The notes under the pieces were generated by a model, which saw only the letters and a program-made list of their open reading frames with translations, was not told where the DNA came from and did no database searches. Made by a program: the position numbers and the translations under genes. Below, in pieces: positions 43,795-52,505 of a stretch of DNA of 64,000 nucleotides. Numbering within the stretch: the first letter of the stretch is position 1; the number at the start of each line of letters is the position of its first letter. This DNA is from an uncultured Muribaculaceae bacterium (lineage in GTDB: Bacteria; Bacteroidota; Bacteroidia; Bacteroidales; Muribaculaceae), in contig CAJUSZ010000007.1 in NCBI GenBank assembly GCA_910589425.1, positions 1 to 64,000 of the forward strand, given 5' to 3'.

Positions 43795-46260
43795 TCAGTC
43801 TTTCTGTCTGCTTGCGTTTCTTTTGCGCATCAGGGCAATGGCCGCTGCGGCGATTGCCGACGCGCAGAGGAGATAGATCACGATAATGGATCCGACGGAG
43901 ATGCGTTCCGTTACCCTTACCGACTGGGGATCGAACTCAAACTGTATGTTATGTTCGCCTGCCGGCAGTCTGAGCGCTCGCAACACATAGTTGACCCTTC
44001 CGATGGGGGTCTCCTTGCCGTCGATGGTGGCTGTCCATCCCCAGGGGAAGAATATCTCGCTGAAGACGGCTATTCCGCCTTTGGCGCTCCGGTAGCGGTA
44101 GTTCAGCCGGTTGGGTGCGTATTTGGTCTCGAAGATGGTGTCTCCGGCCATTTTCGGGGCGGCCTGTCCAAGAGTGTTTGCGAAGATCTTGTCGGCTACG
44201 GCTGCATGTCTTGTGTCGAGGGAGTCGAGAGCCGCCATCTCCTTGTCGGCGTCGTCCACGTACGCAATGCTGTCCACAATCCATGCGTTTCCGAGGGCAC
44301 CGGGATTCTCCATGTATTCGGCGTCGCCTGAGATGACATATTTTGTGTTGAGCATGTTGAGAACCGACATGTTGTTCTTGGCGATCTGCTTCTCGATCAG
44401 GTCATTGTAGCGTGTGAGCTTTGCCGCGTGGTATCCTCCTATGGTCTTGTGGAAATAAGAAGGCTCGGCGCTTCCGAAGCGGTTCACGTCGAGAACGCGG
44501 TAGTTGGTCTTGTCGGCGAGTATGGCTTTGTCAGCCTGGGTGGGGGTGAATACGGCCGCGCGTTCTTCGGGTTCGACAAAGTTGTCGGAGTTCACGTAGC
44601 GTTTGTTGACAGAGAAAAGGTCTATGAGTATCACTGCTGTCAATGCACACACCATGAGAGTCTTGTTCGTATATGCCTTGCGGATGTAGAGCCACACCAC
44701 GAGCGAGCCTATGACGATGAACGCCAGCGATCTGAGGCAGTCGGCGCTTACGAGCGACAGGCGAGAGTCGCGTATGGCTGCGATGACGTTGGCATACTGG
44801 GGATTCGCGAACGCTCCTGCTTCGGAGAGCTGCTGTGTCTCCTGCGCGCTGAAAGGCTGGCCGAATACCGACGGGGCCATCCATCCGATAAGACATACAG
44901 CCGCGCAGGTGCCGGCTACGGCATAGAAAGTCCATTTATAGCGTGCGAGGAATCCGTCGTCATCAAGAATCTTTTTGACACACATCACGGCCAATAGCGG
45001 AATGGTGAATTCAACTATGACCAGAATGCTCGACACTGCCCGGAATTTGTTATACATCGGGAAGTTGTCGATGAAAAAGTCGGTCAGCGGCTGGAAGTTG
45101 TGTCCCCATGAGAGCATGATCGCGAGTATGCTGACGGCGAAAAGTGCCCATTTCATCGGGCCGGTAACGACGAAGAGAGCCAGAATGGCGAGTACGAGGA
45201 CAAAGGCTCCGGTGTAGACAGGGCCGTTGGTCATCGGCTGATCGCCGAAATATTGCGGCCACTGCTGGAGAAACTGTGCCTCCTCGGGCGACAGATAGAA
45301 ATCGGATGCCTTGTCCGTGTCCGCTACGGAGAGCAGCTTGTTTTGCGCGCCCTCTGGCTTTATGGTGGCGCCTCCTTTTACATTCGGGATAAGCAGTGTC
45401 CATGTTTCGTCCACACCGTAGCTCCAGGCGGTTATTGCGTTGCGGTCCATCCCTCCTGTGGCCTCGTCGGATGCTTCCGCTTTCAGGTCGGTGGCTTTTC
45501 CGCGCACGGTCTCTTTTGAATATTCGTAAGTGTTGTAGAGGCTGGCGGAATTGGCCGCCACACCCAGTGCGCCTGCCACCACGATGCATGCTGTGGCGAT
45601 GCCCCATCTTGCGAGAGTCTTTTCCTTGATGGCGATGAATAGCCATGCGATTATCATGAATGCGACCACAAACAGGAAATAGTATGACATCTGGATGTGG
45701 TTGTTGAGGATCTGAAGAGCCGCGAAAAGGGCTGTGAGGGCGGTTCCTGCGAGATACTTGCCGCGGTAACAGAGGGCGATTCCTCCTATGGTCGGCGGAA
45801 TATAGCAAAGAGTGCCGAATTTCCAGATATGGCCGGCGCCGATGATAATTATGAAATAAGTGGATAATCCCCATGCCACGGCTCCGAAAAGCGATGTTGT
45901 CCATCTAAAACGCATGCAGAGGCACATTATGAAGAAGCCTATCATCATGCTGAAAAGAAGGCTCGCCGGCCATGGAAGCCACAGTCCGAACATGCTGTTT
46001 GCCCAGCCGAGCCATCCGGATGCAGCGTATGAAGGTGCGATCTGGAAAGTGGGCATTCCTCCGAAAAGCGCGTCTGTCCAGCGTGTTGTCTCGCCGCTTG
46101 TTTCCTGATACTGGCTCGCTTCATGTCCGTTGGCAAGGCCCTGTATGGTGTCGTGCTGTTGCAGCACGTTCCCCTGAATGTCGTCGGGATAGAAAAAAAG
46201 AACAGCCACCAATGCAATGAGCAATGCGGCCAGGACAGTGTAAAGAGTGTTGCGTTTCAT
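43795..46260 (-). CDS. YfhO-family multi-spanning membrane protein
   Basis: 821 aa with ~13-14 membrane helices and a C-terminal soluble part. In Gram-positive bacteria YfhO-type GT-C proteins transfer sugars from lipid carriers to teichoic acids; in Bacteroidetes the substrate is unknown. The NFQPLTDFFIDNFPMYNKFRAVSS segment and a C-terminal beta-rich domain (YNLRYRSAKGGIAVFSEIFFPWGWTATIDG-like) are typical. It has its own promoter-like site (46372-46379). It may glycosylate surface lipids or proteins. Confidence 0.78.
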   Translation of the reverse strand: MKRNTLYTVLAALLIALVAVLFFYPDDIQGNVLQQHDTIQGLANGHEASQYQETSGETTRWTDALFGGMPTFQIAPSYAASGWLGWANSMFGLWLPWPASLLFSMMIGFFIMCLCMRFRWTTSLFGAVAWGLSTYFIIIIGAGHIWKFGTLCYIPPTIGGIALCYRGKYLAGTALTALFAALQILNNHIQMSYYFLFVVAFMIIAWLFIAIKEKTLARWGIATACIVVAGALGVAANSASLYNTYEYSKETVRGKATDLKAEASDEATGGMDRNAITAWSYGVDETWTLLIPNVKGGATIKPEGAQNKLLSVADTDKASDFYLSPEEAQFLQQWPQYFGDQPMTNGPVYTGAFVLVLAILALFVVTGPMKWALFAVSILAIMLSWGHNFQPLTDFFIDNFPMYNKFRAVSSILVIVEFTIPLLAVMCVKKILDDDGFLARYKWTFYAVAGTCAAVCLIGWMAPSVFGQPFSAQETQQLSEAGAFANPQYANVIAAIRDSRLSLVSADCLRSLAFIVIGSLVVWLYIRKAYTNKTLMVCALTAVILIDLFSVNKRYVNSDNFVEPEERAAVFTPTQADKAILADKTNYRVLDVNRFGSAEPSYFHKTIGGYHAAKLTRYNDLIEKQIAKNNMSVLNMLNTKYVISGDAEYMENPGALGNAWIVDSIAYVDDADKEMAALDSLDTRHAAVADKIFANTLGQAAPKMAGDTIFETKYAPNRLNYRYRSAKGGIAVFSEIFFPWGWTATIDGKETPIGRVNYVLRALRLPAGEHNIQFEFDPQSVRVTERISVGSIIVIYLLCASAIAAAAIALMRKRNASRQKD

Positions 46261-46371
46261 CTGTTGGGATTTGTCCGGTTCAGTAAAGTCCGGAGAGTAA
46301 AAGCATAAGGGAGGGATTACAGGTCAGCGGAGCAACTCCGATAGCCGCTCCGCCGTTTGTCGTGTGTCTGT

Positions 46372-46379
46372 CAAAGTTA
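46372..46379 (-). promoter_or_regulatory. Promoter -7 element for the YfhO gene
   Basis: Minus strand TAACTTTG, a full match. A -33 TTTG is not seen at the right spacing, so the site is less certain. Confidence 0.45.
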
Positions 46380-46391
46380 CGGATGTTCCGG

Positions 46392-46880
46392 TCAGGATTT
46401 TTTCCGGTTCGGCGCCGATTTGTCGACATTGACCTTGATCTGGCGGTTGAGGCTTTGTTCAAGAGAGATGAGTGTCTCTGTTTCAGTAACGCCGGGTATA
46501 TGCTGGATTTTATTGTTGAGCAGATCCATGAGATGCTGGTTGTCTTTGGCATAGACTTTGATAAGCATCGAGTAGGGTCCTGTGGTGAAATGGCATTCCA
46601 CAACCTCGGGGATCTCGGCGAGGAGCTTTGCCGCTTCGCGATACATCGAGCCTTTCTGGAGGCGTACTCCTATATATGTGCAGGTGTTGTAGCCTAATGT
46701 GCATGGATCTACGTGATAGCCGGATCCTGTGATAACCTTCATTTCAACAAGCCGTGCAATGCGCTGGTGGATGGCGGCGCGTGATACTCCGCAAACGACG
46801 GCCACATCTTTCGAAGGGATGCGGGCGTTTTCCATGATGATGTTGAGAATCTTTTTGTCGAGATTATCTATCTTGTCCAT
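46392..46880 (-). CDS. Lrp/AsnC-family transcriptional regulator
   Basis: 162 aa. N-terminal winged helix-turn-helix (IDNLDKKILNIIMENARIPSKDVAVVCGVSRAAIHQRIARL) and a C-terminal RAM/AsnC ligand-binding domain (ECHFTTGPYSMLIKVYAKDN). Members sense amino acids and act as octamers. It sits next to the YfhO gene but has its own promoter. Targets are not evident from the window. Confidence 0.92.
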   Translation of the reverse strand: MDKIDNLDKKILNIIMENARIPSKDVAVVCGVSRAAIHQRIARLVEMKVITGSGYHVDPCTLGYNTCTYIGVRLQKGSMYREAAKLLAEIPEVVECHFTTGPYSMLIKVYAKDNQHLMDLLNNKIQHIPGVTETETLISLEQSLNRQIKVNVDKSAPNRKKS

Positions 46881-46922
46881 TTTTTAAATTTATCGCTAAT
46901 TAGATTGGTTGAATTACCGTGG

Positions 46923-46954
46923 CAAAATTACGCAAAAAAACAGGAACTTCCAAA
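46923..46954 (-). promoter_or_regulatory. Promoter for the Lrp-family gene
   Basis: Minus strand TTTG (46954-46951), 20-base spacer, TAATTTTG (46930-46923), both boxes matching. The leader would be ~40 bases. Confidence 0.75.
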
Positions 46955-47106
46955 ACTGATGGGTAAAAAAATGACAAAATATTTGTTAACCATGCAGTAT
47001 TATTCAGTGTAATGTCATGTAAGAGGTGAATCTATCTAATTTGCGTTGTCGGGATAGGATTGGTGCGGGGCCTAAGCTCTATTGTGGCATGTAGGAGGTG
47101 GTGAGT

Positions 47107-47145
47107 ATGACTAAAAGTAAAAGAATGTTAAAATTACTGATTTAA
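47107..47145 (+). CDS. Possible 12-codon small ORF with strong Shine-Dalgarno
   Basis: ATG at 47107 encodes MTKSKRMLKLLI and stops at 47145. It is preceded by AGGAGG at 47093-47098, 8 bases before the start, which is unusual in this window, where strong Shine-Dalgarno sites are nearly absent. The peptide is basic and amphipathic. It may be chance, since the upstream bases hold a near-repeat (CATGTAAGAGGTG at 47016, CATGTAGGAGGTG at 47088). Confidence 0.25.
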   Translation: MTKSKRMLKLLI

Positions 47146-47156
47146 TGCCCGTAAAA

Positions 47157-47188
47157 TTTGGATATGAATTTCAAAGATCGTAACTTTG
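47157..47188 (+). promoter_or_regulatory. Promoter for the tRNA-Pro leader transcript
   Basis: TTTG (47157-47160), 20-base spacer, TAACTTTG (47181-47188), a full match. The start falls near 47195, about 145 bases before the tRNA, an unusually long distance. Confidence 0.75.
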
Positions 47189-47194
47189 CACCGC

Positions 47195-47340
47195 TTTAAT
47201 CAAGCACCCCTGCTGAAAGCTGCGGTTTTCAGTGAAACGTATCCGAGATCTGGAATTTCCAGATGAAGAGATCCAAAGGATTTTATCCGGCGGCTCGCCC
47301 CCAAGGAAAGGATACCGGTTGGTCTTGATAAAGCCGCCTA
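47195..47340 (+). ncRNA. Structured leader RNA before tRNA-Pro
   Basis: Three stems can be read. CTGAAA (47213-47218) pairs with TTTCAG (47227-47232). ATCTGG (47248-47253) pairs with CCAGAT (47259-47264). GGCGGCT (47289-47295) pairs with AGCCGCC (47332-47338), directly next to the tRNA. There is no ORF I can support here. It may be a leader removed by RNase P, or a small RNA in its own right. Confidence 0.4.
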
Positions 47341-47415
47341 CGGGGTGTAGCTCAGCCCGGTTAGAGTACGCGTCTGGGGGGCGTGTGGTCGCAAGTTCGA
47401 ATCTTGTCACCCCGA
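47341..47415 (+). tRNA. tRNA-Pro (anticodon GGG)
   Basis: 75 bases with a full cloverleaf. Acceptor CGGGGTG / CACCCCG, D arm GCTCAGCCCGGTTAGAG, anticodon loop CTGGGGG giving anticodon GGG, T loop GTTCGAATC. The CCA end is not encoded. It reads proline codon CCC. An ORF on the opposite strand here is only a shadow of the tRNA. Confidence 0.92.
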
Positions 47416-47577
47416 CAAATGTGTGGATGGAATTTCATCCGCACATTTTTTTTATTTCAGGCTTTCCGCTATGTCGGAGTGGGCCTGGATCACCCGTGGG
47501 TGCCGTCTGCGTATGGAGTGGCCGGTATGCTCGGTATGTTGTTAAACAAGCTCTAAATGTCAACCCTATAAATAATA

Positions 47578-48030
47578 ATGGCAATGAAAATTATCAGAAC
47601 AGTTACAATGGGCATGTTGCTGGCGGCTTCTGTGTTGCTGCCGTCATGTTCGGGGTCGAAGGACGAGACCTCCGGTCAGAAGAAAGACAATGTGGAGGCT
47701 GCTGAGGAGTCTCCGGCGATGAAAAATCTCAGAAAGCAGGTGGAACAGCTGAACTCCACGTTCCCTGTCGAAATGCAGGACGGTTTGAAAATGACCGGTG
47801 TCGCGCTTGAGGACGGCTATCTGATCTATACATGCGAGTATCCTGCCAATATGGAATTCGAGGTGCAGCAGGATGAGACGACGAGGAAAAGAATCCTCTT
47901 ATCCCTGCCGCGTCCGACGCGCCGCATGCTCCGTGAATCCGGACTTGGAATAAAATATATTTATGTAAAGGCCGGGACAGACGAGAAGCAGGAGGTTGTA
48001 ATAACGCCAGAAGAGATAAGCAATCTCTGA
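47578..48030 (+). CDS. Small lipoprotein of unknown function
   Basis: 150 aa. A short signal peptide ends in LLPSC, with the lipid on Cys24 (or Cys22 if the second ATG at 47584 is used). A charged linker follows, then a ~100-residue domain with conserved-looking FPVEMQDGLKMTGVALEDGYLIYTCEY, which I do not recognise by name. It lies between two tRNA genes and ends with a good terminator. It may be co-transcribed with tRNA-Pro. Confidence 0.65.
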   Translation: MAMKIIRTVTMGMLLAASVLLPSCSGSKDETSGQKKDNVEAAEESPAMKNLRKQVEQLNSTFPVEMQDGLKMTGVALEDGYLIYTCEYPANMEFEVQQDETTRKRILLSLPRPTRRMLRESGLGIKYIYVKAGTDEKQEVVITPEEISNL

Positions 48031-48051
48031 TAAAGATACGGTCGGAAAAAT

Positions 48052-48084
48052 CCGGGAGTGATGCTTTTTAGCGTTCGCTCCCGG
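48052..48084 (+). terminator. Terminator of the small lipoprotein gene
   Basis: CCGGGAGTGA pairs with TCGCTCCCGG (one G-T pair), followed by TTGTTGTTTTTG. Confidence 0.7.
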
Positions 48085-48301
48085 TTGTTGTTTTTGAAAA
48101 AGTGTGGATTCTTGATGTCGCCTCCGCATGGTTGGATTTAGTGAAAATCCCCATCGATTCTGTTTGGGATTGTTGTTTTTAGGGGTCGGAAGTGAAAAAA
48201 ACAAGAAAAATTTTTCACGGCATAATAATTTGAATATCAATAATCAACGTTAATATGTCGGGAAGATGGCGTAAAAAAGTTTAAATTTTTTCATCGAAAA
48301 A
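48085..48301. other. Gap without a gene
   Basis: AT-rich stretch between the lipoprotein terminator and the tRNA-Asp promoter. I see no ORF, hairpin or repeat worth naming. Confidence 0.6.
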
Positions 48302-48333
48302 TTTGGTGGAACCGGGAAAAGTGTCTAACTTTG
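48302..48333 (+). promoter_or_regulatory. Promoter for tRNA-Asp
   Basis: TTTG (48302-48305), 20-base spacer, TAACTTTG (48326-48333): full match. The start is near 48340, ~45 bases before the tRNA. Confidence 0.8.
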
Positions 48334-48384
48334 CACTCGCAAACGAGCCACAACGGTAACGAGTAAAGAGAACCTCTAAAGAAT

Positions 48385-48458
48385 GGTGCGGTAGTTCAGC
48401 CGGTTAGAATACAGGCCTGTCACGCCTGGGGTCGCGGGTTCGAGTCCCGTCCGCACCG
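48385..48458 (+). tRNA. tRNA-Asp (anticodon GTC)
   Basis: 74 bases. Acceptor GGTGCGG / CCGCACC with discriminator G, anticodon stem CAGGC / GCCTG around loop CTGTCAC (anticodon GTC), T loop GTTCGAGTC. CCA is not encoded. It is followed by a very strong terminator. Confidence 0.93.
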
Positions 48459-48471
48459 CCGAGGAGAGAGG

Positions 48472-48509
48472 AAGAGCAGCAGAGTAAACTTCGGTTTCCT
48501 GCTGCTCTT
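48472..48509 (+). terminator. Terminator of tRNA-Asp
   Basis: AAGAGCAGCAG (48472-48482) pairs with CTGCTGCTCTT (48499-48509). Inside it, AAAC and GTTT close a TTCG tetraloop. It is followed by TTTTCG. Confidence 0.8.
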
Positions 48510-48686
48510 TTTCGATATTCACTGCAATGGCGATCACTCCCGGCATAGCGCATGACTGATGGATCAGCTCTCTTCTACTCCACGTTTTTTTGAAACCTCC
48601 GGACTAATGCGGATGTTTTTGAAAATTAGTGTTCCCTAAGTTTAATATTGATTGTGTGTTAAATCCAAACACGCCCTTGACCAACC

Positions 48687-49130
48687 ATGAAGCTTCTGAT
48701 AATAAACGGTCCGAATCTCAATCTCACCGGCAAACGGCAGCCGGAGATATATGGCAGTCGCTCTTTCGAGAGCTTTTTTGAAGTCCTGGAATCGGGGTAT
48801 GCTTCAAAAGGCTGCGGGATCCAGTATTTCCAGTCCAATTCCGAGGGAGAGATCATCGACCGGCTGCATAAGGCCGGGTATGGCGACGAGGGATTTGACG
48901 GGATCGTGATCAACCCCGGGGCGTATTCGCATTATTCGCTTGCGATAGCGGATGCGATAGCGGCCATACCGCTTCCTGTCGTGGAGGTGCATATCTCGAA
49001 TGTGGCAGCGCGCGAGGCCGAACGCCGCAAGACCGTAACCGGCGCGGCATGTGTGGCGGTCGTCGCGGGTCTCGGCCTTTTCGGCTATGAGGCGGCCGTG
49101 GAATGGTTTGTGCAGTCGAGGAATATATGA
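48687..49130 (+). CDS. aroQ: Type II 3-dehydroquinate dehydratase
   Basis: 147 aa, third step of the shikimate pathway to aromatic amino acids. The conserved INGPNLNLTGKRQPEIYG carries the catalytic Tyr22, FQSNSEGEIID the flap, NPGAYSHYS and VEVHISN the catalytic Asn and His, REAERRKT the arginine. The enzyme is a dodecamer. The O-methyltransferase gene overlaps its stop. Others of the pathway are not in the window. Confidence 0.95.
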   Translation: MKLLIINGPNLNLTGKRQPEIYGSRSFESFFEVLESGYASKGCGIQYFQSNSEGEIIDRLHKAGYGDEGFDGIVINPGAYSHYSLAIADAIAAIPLPVVEVHISNVAAREAERRKTVTGAACVAVVAGLGLFGYEAAVEWFVQSRNI

Positions 49131-49774
49131 TGGATCTCGAAGATTACATAGAGGGACATATAGATCCGGAGCCGGCGTGGCTCTCGCGTCTCGACAGGGA
49201 CACGCACACGTCGCTGATCAACGGCAGGATGTGTTCAGGACATGCCCAGGGCAGGTTTCTTAAGATGCTTGCCCGGATGATCTCACCCCGGCGGGTGCTT
49301 GAACTCGGCACGTTTTCCGGATACTCGGCGCTATCCTTCGCCGAGGGGATGCCTCCCGGATCCGAATTCCATACAGTCGAGGCCTCCGACGAACTCTCCG
49401 ACTTCATAGAAGAGCATCTTCTGAATGCTCCGGACGAGATAAGGGAAAAGATTCATCTTCATTTCGGCGCTGCGCTTGAGGTGGCGCCGGGGTTGGGTAA
49501 GGACTTCGATCTTATTTTCATCGATGCCGACAAGCGTGAGTATCCGGATTATTACCGTATGGCGGTAGGGATGCTTCGTCCCGGAGGCTACATCGTGGCC
49601 GACAATACGCTCTGGGACGGCCATGTGGCTGACGAAAACCGGTGCGACCGCCAGACTATGGGGGTGAAAAAATTCAACGATATTGTGGCGGCCGACGTCC
49701 GTGTCGAGAAGGTGATCCTGCCTCTGAGGGACGGACTGACGCTTATACGACTCAAAATGCCCGGCGAAAGATGA
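49130..49774 (+). CDS. SAM-dependent O-methyltransferase (class I)
   Basis: 214 aa, catechol O-methyltransferase-like family. Motif I is VLELGTFSGYSALSFAEG; the acidic DLIFIDADKREYPDYYRM and DNTLWDGHV metal-binding segments follow. Substrate unknown. The start is at the second of two adjoining ATGs (49127, 49130), each overlapping the aroQ stop codon. Probably translationally coupled to aroQ. Confidence 0.88.
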   Translation: MDLEDYIEGHIDPEPAWLSRLDRDTHTSLINGRMCSGHAQGRFLKMLARMISPRRVLELGTFSGYSALSFAEGMPPGSEFHTVEASDELSDFIEEHLLNAPDEIREKIHLHFGAALEVAPGLGKDFDLIFIDADKREYPDYYRMAVGMLRPGGYIVADNTLWDGHVADENRCDRQTMGVKKFNDIVAADVRVEKVILPLRDGLTLIRLKMPGER

Positions 49775-49827
49775 AACCATCCTGTGCCGGAAACGTTCTA
49801 TAGAAAAGAAACCAAAAGCTAAAGAAA

Positions 49828-50196
49828 ATGGAAGGAAAAAGACAAGCAAAGATATCAAGATTGATCCAGCGGGAACTCAGTGAGATTTTCCGCCGTCAGA
49901 CGGCCAAGACCGGCGGAGTGCTGATCAGCGTGAGCGCTGTAAGAGTTTCCCCCGATCTCAGCATAGCCAAGGCCTATCTGAGCATATTTCCGCCGGAGAA
50001 GTCGAACGAAATTCTTGAAAACATCAAACGCCAGTCGAAAACCGTGCGCTACGAGCTGGCCCAGGCCGTGAAGCAGGTACTCCGGAAATGCCCGGATCTG
50101 CAGTTTTATCTGGACGACTCGCTCGATTATATCGAGAACATCGACCGTCTGCTCGCGTCGGATCCGATCAAAGGTAGCGCCGATCCGGAAGACTGA
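49828..50196 (+). CDS. rbfA: 30S ribosome-binding factor A
   Basis: 122 aa KH-fold protein that helps mature the 16S rRNA 5' end and the 30S subunit, also a cold-shock function. Sequence (RLIQRELSEIFRRQ, VLISVSAVRVSPDLSIAKAYLSIFP, VRYELAQAVKQVLRKCPDLQFYLDDSL) is typical throughout. It precedes the permease gene by 45 bases. Confidence 0.92.
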   Translation: MEGKRQAKISRLIQRELSEIFRRQTAKTGGVLISVSAVRVSPDLSIAKAYLSIFPPEKSNEILENIKRQSKTVRYELAQAVKQVLRKCPDLQFYLDDSLDYIENIDRLLASDPIKGSADPED

Positions 50197-50241
50197 CCGC
50201 GGCGATCCCTGTTTTCCGTAGTAAGGAGAAGTGAACTGCCA

Positions 50242-51483
50242 ATGAGCAACAATCATCTTGCCGCCAGAATAGCCTGGCGCTATCTGCGTGCGAAAAAATC
50301 CCATACGGCTGTGAGTGCGATAGCCGCTGTGTCGATCGCCGGTGTGGCAGTGGCCACGGCGGCGATCGTCTGTGTGCTTTCTGTCTTCAACGGGTTCCGC
50401 GATGTGCTGACCGACAAACTCGACTCGCTGTCGCCCGACATATCGGTTACTCCCGCCAAAGGAAAGGTCTTTGACGATGTGTCCGGAATGCTAAAGACTG
50501 TCGGGGGGCTGGAGGGCGTGGCGATCGCCACGCCTACGCTGACTGACAATGCCCTCGCGCTGTGCGGCACGCGTGAGATGCCTGTTACGCTCAAAGGCGT
50601 TGTCCCCGACGATTATGTCCGGCTTACATCGATACGGGATCTGCTTCATGAGGGGAGCGGGTGGCTGACGGATACGTATGCTGTGCCCGGGGCAGTGCTT
50701 TCGATCGGGAGTGCCGTCCAGCTCGGCGCCACCCGTCTTGGCGAGGGGGTGCTTCTATTTGCCCCGCGCCGTGAAGGGCGTGTGAACCTGGCCAATCCGG
50801 CCTCTTCGTTTTTTCAGGATTCAGTCTGTTTCACCGGTGTGTTCCAGGCCCAGCAGGCTCAGTTTGATGAAAACATGGTTGTAGTCCCTATCGATGTGGC
50901 CCGCGGACTGTTCCAGTACGACAACGAGGCGTCGGCCATAGAGATCAAGGTCTCGGCAGGAGCCTCGACCGGTGATGTCGCGTCCCGTATAGAGTCGGCT
51001 CTGGGAAAAGAGGTTGTGGTCAAGGACCGGCTTGAACAGCAGGAGATCAATTTCAGGATGATCGAGATAGAGAAATGGGTTACGTTTCTGCTACTGTTTT
51101 TTATCCTGCTAATAGCATCGTTCAACCTGATCAGCACGCTTTCGATGCTCGTGCTTGAAAAGCAGTCCTCGCTCCATACGCTGCGCAGTCTCGGGTTCGG
51201 TCCGGACAGGATAGCGTCAGTGTTCCGTTGGGAAAGCCTTTTCGTGGCGTTGGCAGGAGGAGCCGGCGGCATACTGCTTGGTGTGGGTCTGTGTCTTTTG
51301 CAGCAGCATTTCGGAATCATAAAGCTCAATGGGGATCCGGGGTCGTTGATAATCAGCGCATATCCGGTACGGGTCAAACTGTCGGACATGGTGGCCGTAG
51401 CCGTTCCTGTTTTGCTCATAGGGATAGCCAGCGGCTGGATATCCGGGCGTTTCGCCCGTTCGCGGGCCGTGCGCCGGACATGA
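50242..51483 (+). CDS. ABC transporter permease, LolC/LolE-like (FtsX family)
   Basis: 413 aa. One membrane helix near residue 20-40 (TAVSAIAAVSIAGVAVATAAIVCVLSVFNGF), a large periplasmic domain, then three helices (FLLLFFILLIASFNLISTLSML, LFVALAGGAGGILLGVGLCLL, AVAVPVLLIGIASGW). The FtsX-like order matches LolC/E, which release lipoproteins from the inner membrane for transport to the outer membrane. In this lipoprotein-rich organism the role is plausible; the ATPase partner (LolD) is not in the window. Confidence 0.87.
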   Translation: MSNNHLAARIAWRYLRAKKSHTAVSAIAAVSIAGVAVATAAIVCVLSVFNGFRDVLTDKLDSLSPDISVTPAKGKVFDDVSGMLKTVGGLEGVAIATPTLTDNALALCGTREMPVTLKGVVPDDYVRLTSIRDLLHEGSGWLTDTYAVPGAVLSIGSAVQLGATRLGEGVLLFAPRREGRVNLANPASSFFQDSVCFTGVFQAQQAQFDENMVVVPIDVARGLFQYDNEASAIEIKVSAGASTGDVASRIESALGKEVVVKDRLEQQEINFRMIEIEKWVTFLLLFFILLIASFNLISTLSMLVLEKQSSLHTLRSLGFGPDRIASVFRWESLFVALAGGAGGILLGVGLCLLQQHFGIIKLNGDPGSLIISAYPVRVKLSDMVAVAVPVLLIGIASGWISGRFARSRAVRRT

Positions 51484-51490
51484 ACGCGCG

Positions 51491-51522
51491 TTTGTCTGAA
51501 CCGGGATTTTTTGCTATCTTTG
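51491..51522 (+). promoter_or_regulatory. Promoter for the M15-like lipoprotein gene
   Basis: TTTG (51491-51494), 20-base spacer, TATCTTTG (51515-51522): full match, starting at about 51529. It places the true start of the gene at 51583, not further upstream. Confidence 0.8.
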
Positions 51523-51582
51523 CCGACGCTCAGAAACTGTTTCCGCGGAAGCGGAGGATTCCAGAAACACCAGACAGACGTA

Positions 51583-52359
51583 ATGAAGTCCAAACCAATA
51601 GCTTTTATATGCCTGCTCCTTGCTTTCGCCGCCGGAGGCTGTTCCAGTGGCGGGGAAACCCGCAGCATAGCTGAATTCGGCGCTGAGGATTTTCCTGCCG
51701 ACACCATTGAGCCGGCAGTGGCTGTCGCTTCCCCGAAGCCGGAGCGGCGCGTGAAGCCGGAACAATCGCCGGCGGACAATCCCGGTCCCGGAGTCTCAGG
51801 CAGAATAGCGGTCAACAACATCGGCCCGCTCGGCGAGCTGTTCAACGACAGCAACAAATACCAGTATGTCCATGCCGAGCGTCTCGGCATAGAACCTATC
51901 ACGGATCTGCGCTCAGCCTACCGGACACGACGTCCGCTGCGGCACATCACGTCGTGTGATCTTTACGAGGTAGACACACTTACACATTCGATGCCTTTTC
52001 TGGTGCCTGAAGCCGGACGGCTTCTCGAAGACATAGGACGCAATTTCAAGGACTCGCTCAAATCCCGCGGGCGTAAAGGCTACAGGATCCGCGTTACGTC
52101 GCTTCTGCGCACAGCCTCGACGGTCAAGAAACTCAGGCGTGTCAACGTGAACGCTACCGATTCTTCCACCCATAAGTTCGGCACGACTTTCGATCTTTCC
52201 TACACACGCTTCCATCGCGAGGGGAATTCCACCACTCTTCACGACGGGGATCTCAAGAATCTCCTTGCCGAAGTCCTGAATGATCTGCGAAGCCAGGGGC
52301 GCTGTCTGGTGAAATTCGAGCGCAAGACCGGATGCTTCCATGTTACGGTGGTCAAATAG
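51583..52359 (+). CDS. DUF5715-type lipoprotein with M15-peptidase-like metal site
   Basis: 258 aa. Lipobox AAGGC, Cys20. A Pro-rich linker (to ~60) leads to a domain that I take to be DUF5715. STHKFGTTFD holds the SxHxxGxxxD pattern of M15 zinc peptidases (D-Ala-D-Ala carboxypeptidases), RVTSLLRT and the final GCFHVTVV complete it. It could therefore trim peptidoglycan peptides, but no activity is shown. Start at 51583 follows the promoter and gives a regular lipoprotein signal. Confidence 0.65.
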   Translation: MKSKPIAFICLLLAFAAGGCSSGGETRSIAEFGAEDFPADTIEPAVAVASPKPERRVKPEQSPADNPGPGVSGRIAVNNIGPLGELFNDSNKYQYVHAERLGIEPITDLRSAYRTRRPLRHITSCDLYEVDTLTHSMPFLVPEAGRLLEDIGRNFKDSLKSRGRKGYRIRVTSLLRTASTVKKLRRVNVNATDSSTHKFGTTFDLSYTRFHREGNSTTLHDGDLKNLLAEVLNDLRSQGRCLVKFERKTGCFHVTVVK

Positions 52360-52361
52360 CG

Positions 52362-52390
52362 TTTCCTGTGGCAAAAAATAGCTATCTTTG
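52362..52390 (+). promoter_or_regulatory. Promoter for the DUF1573 operon
   Basis: TATCTTTG (52383-52390) is a full match; the best -33 is TTTC (52362-52365) at a 17-base spacing, shorter than usual. The leader to the first ATG is ~110 bases. Confidence 0.55.
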
Positions 52391-52505
52391 CAGACCCTTT
52401 TATGCCTGACAGGAGAGCGCGTCGAGAACCAGCGGGTCATGCCGGATGTTTCAATTTCGTAGCAGATGCTTCCTCAGGCAAAACCATATAAAAACGTAAA
52501 GAATC

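Noticed and set aside
47171..47410. 79-codon ORF on the minus strand over tRNA-Pro
   Set aside because: It is the familiar antisense ORF of a tRNA gene.
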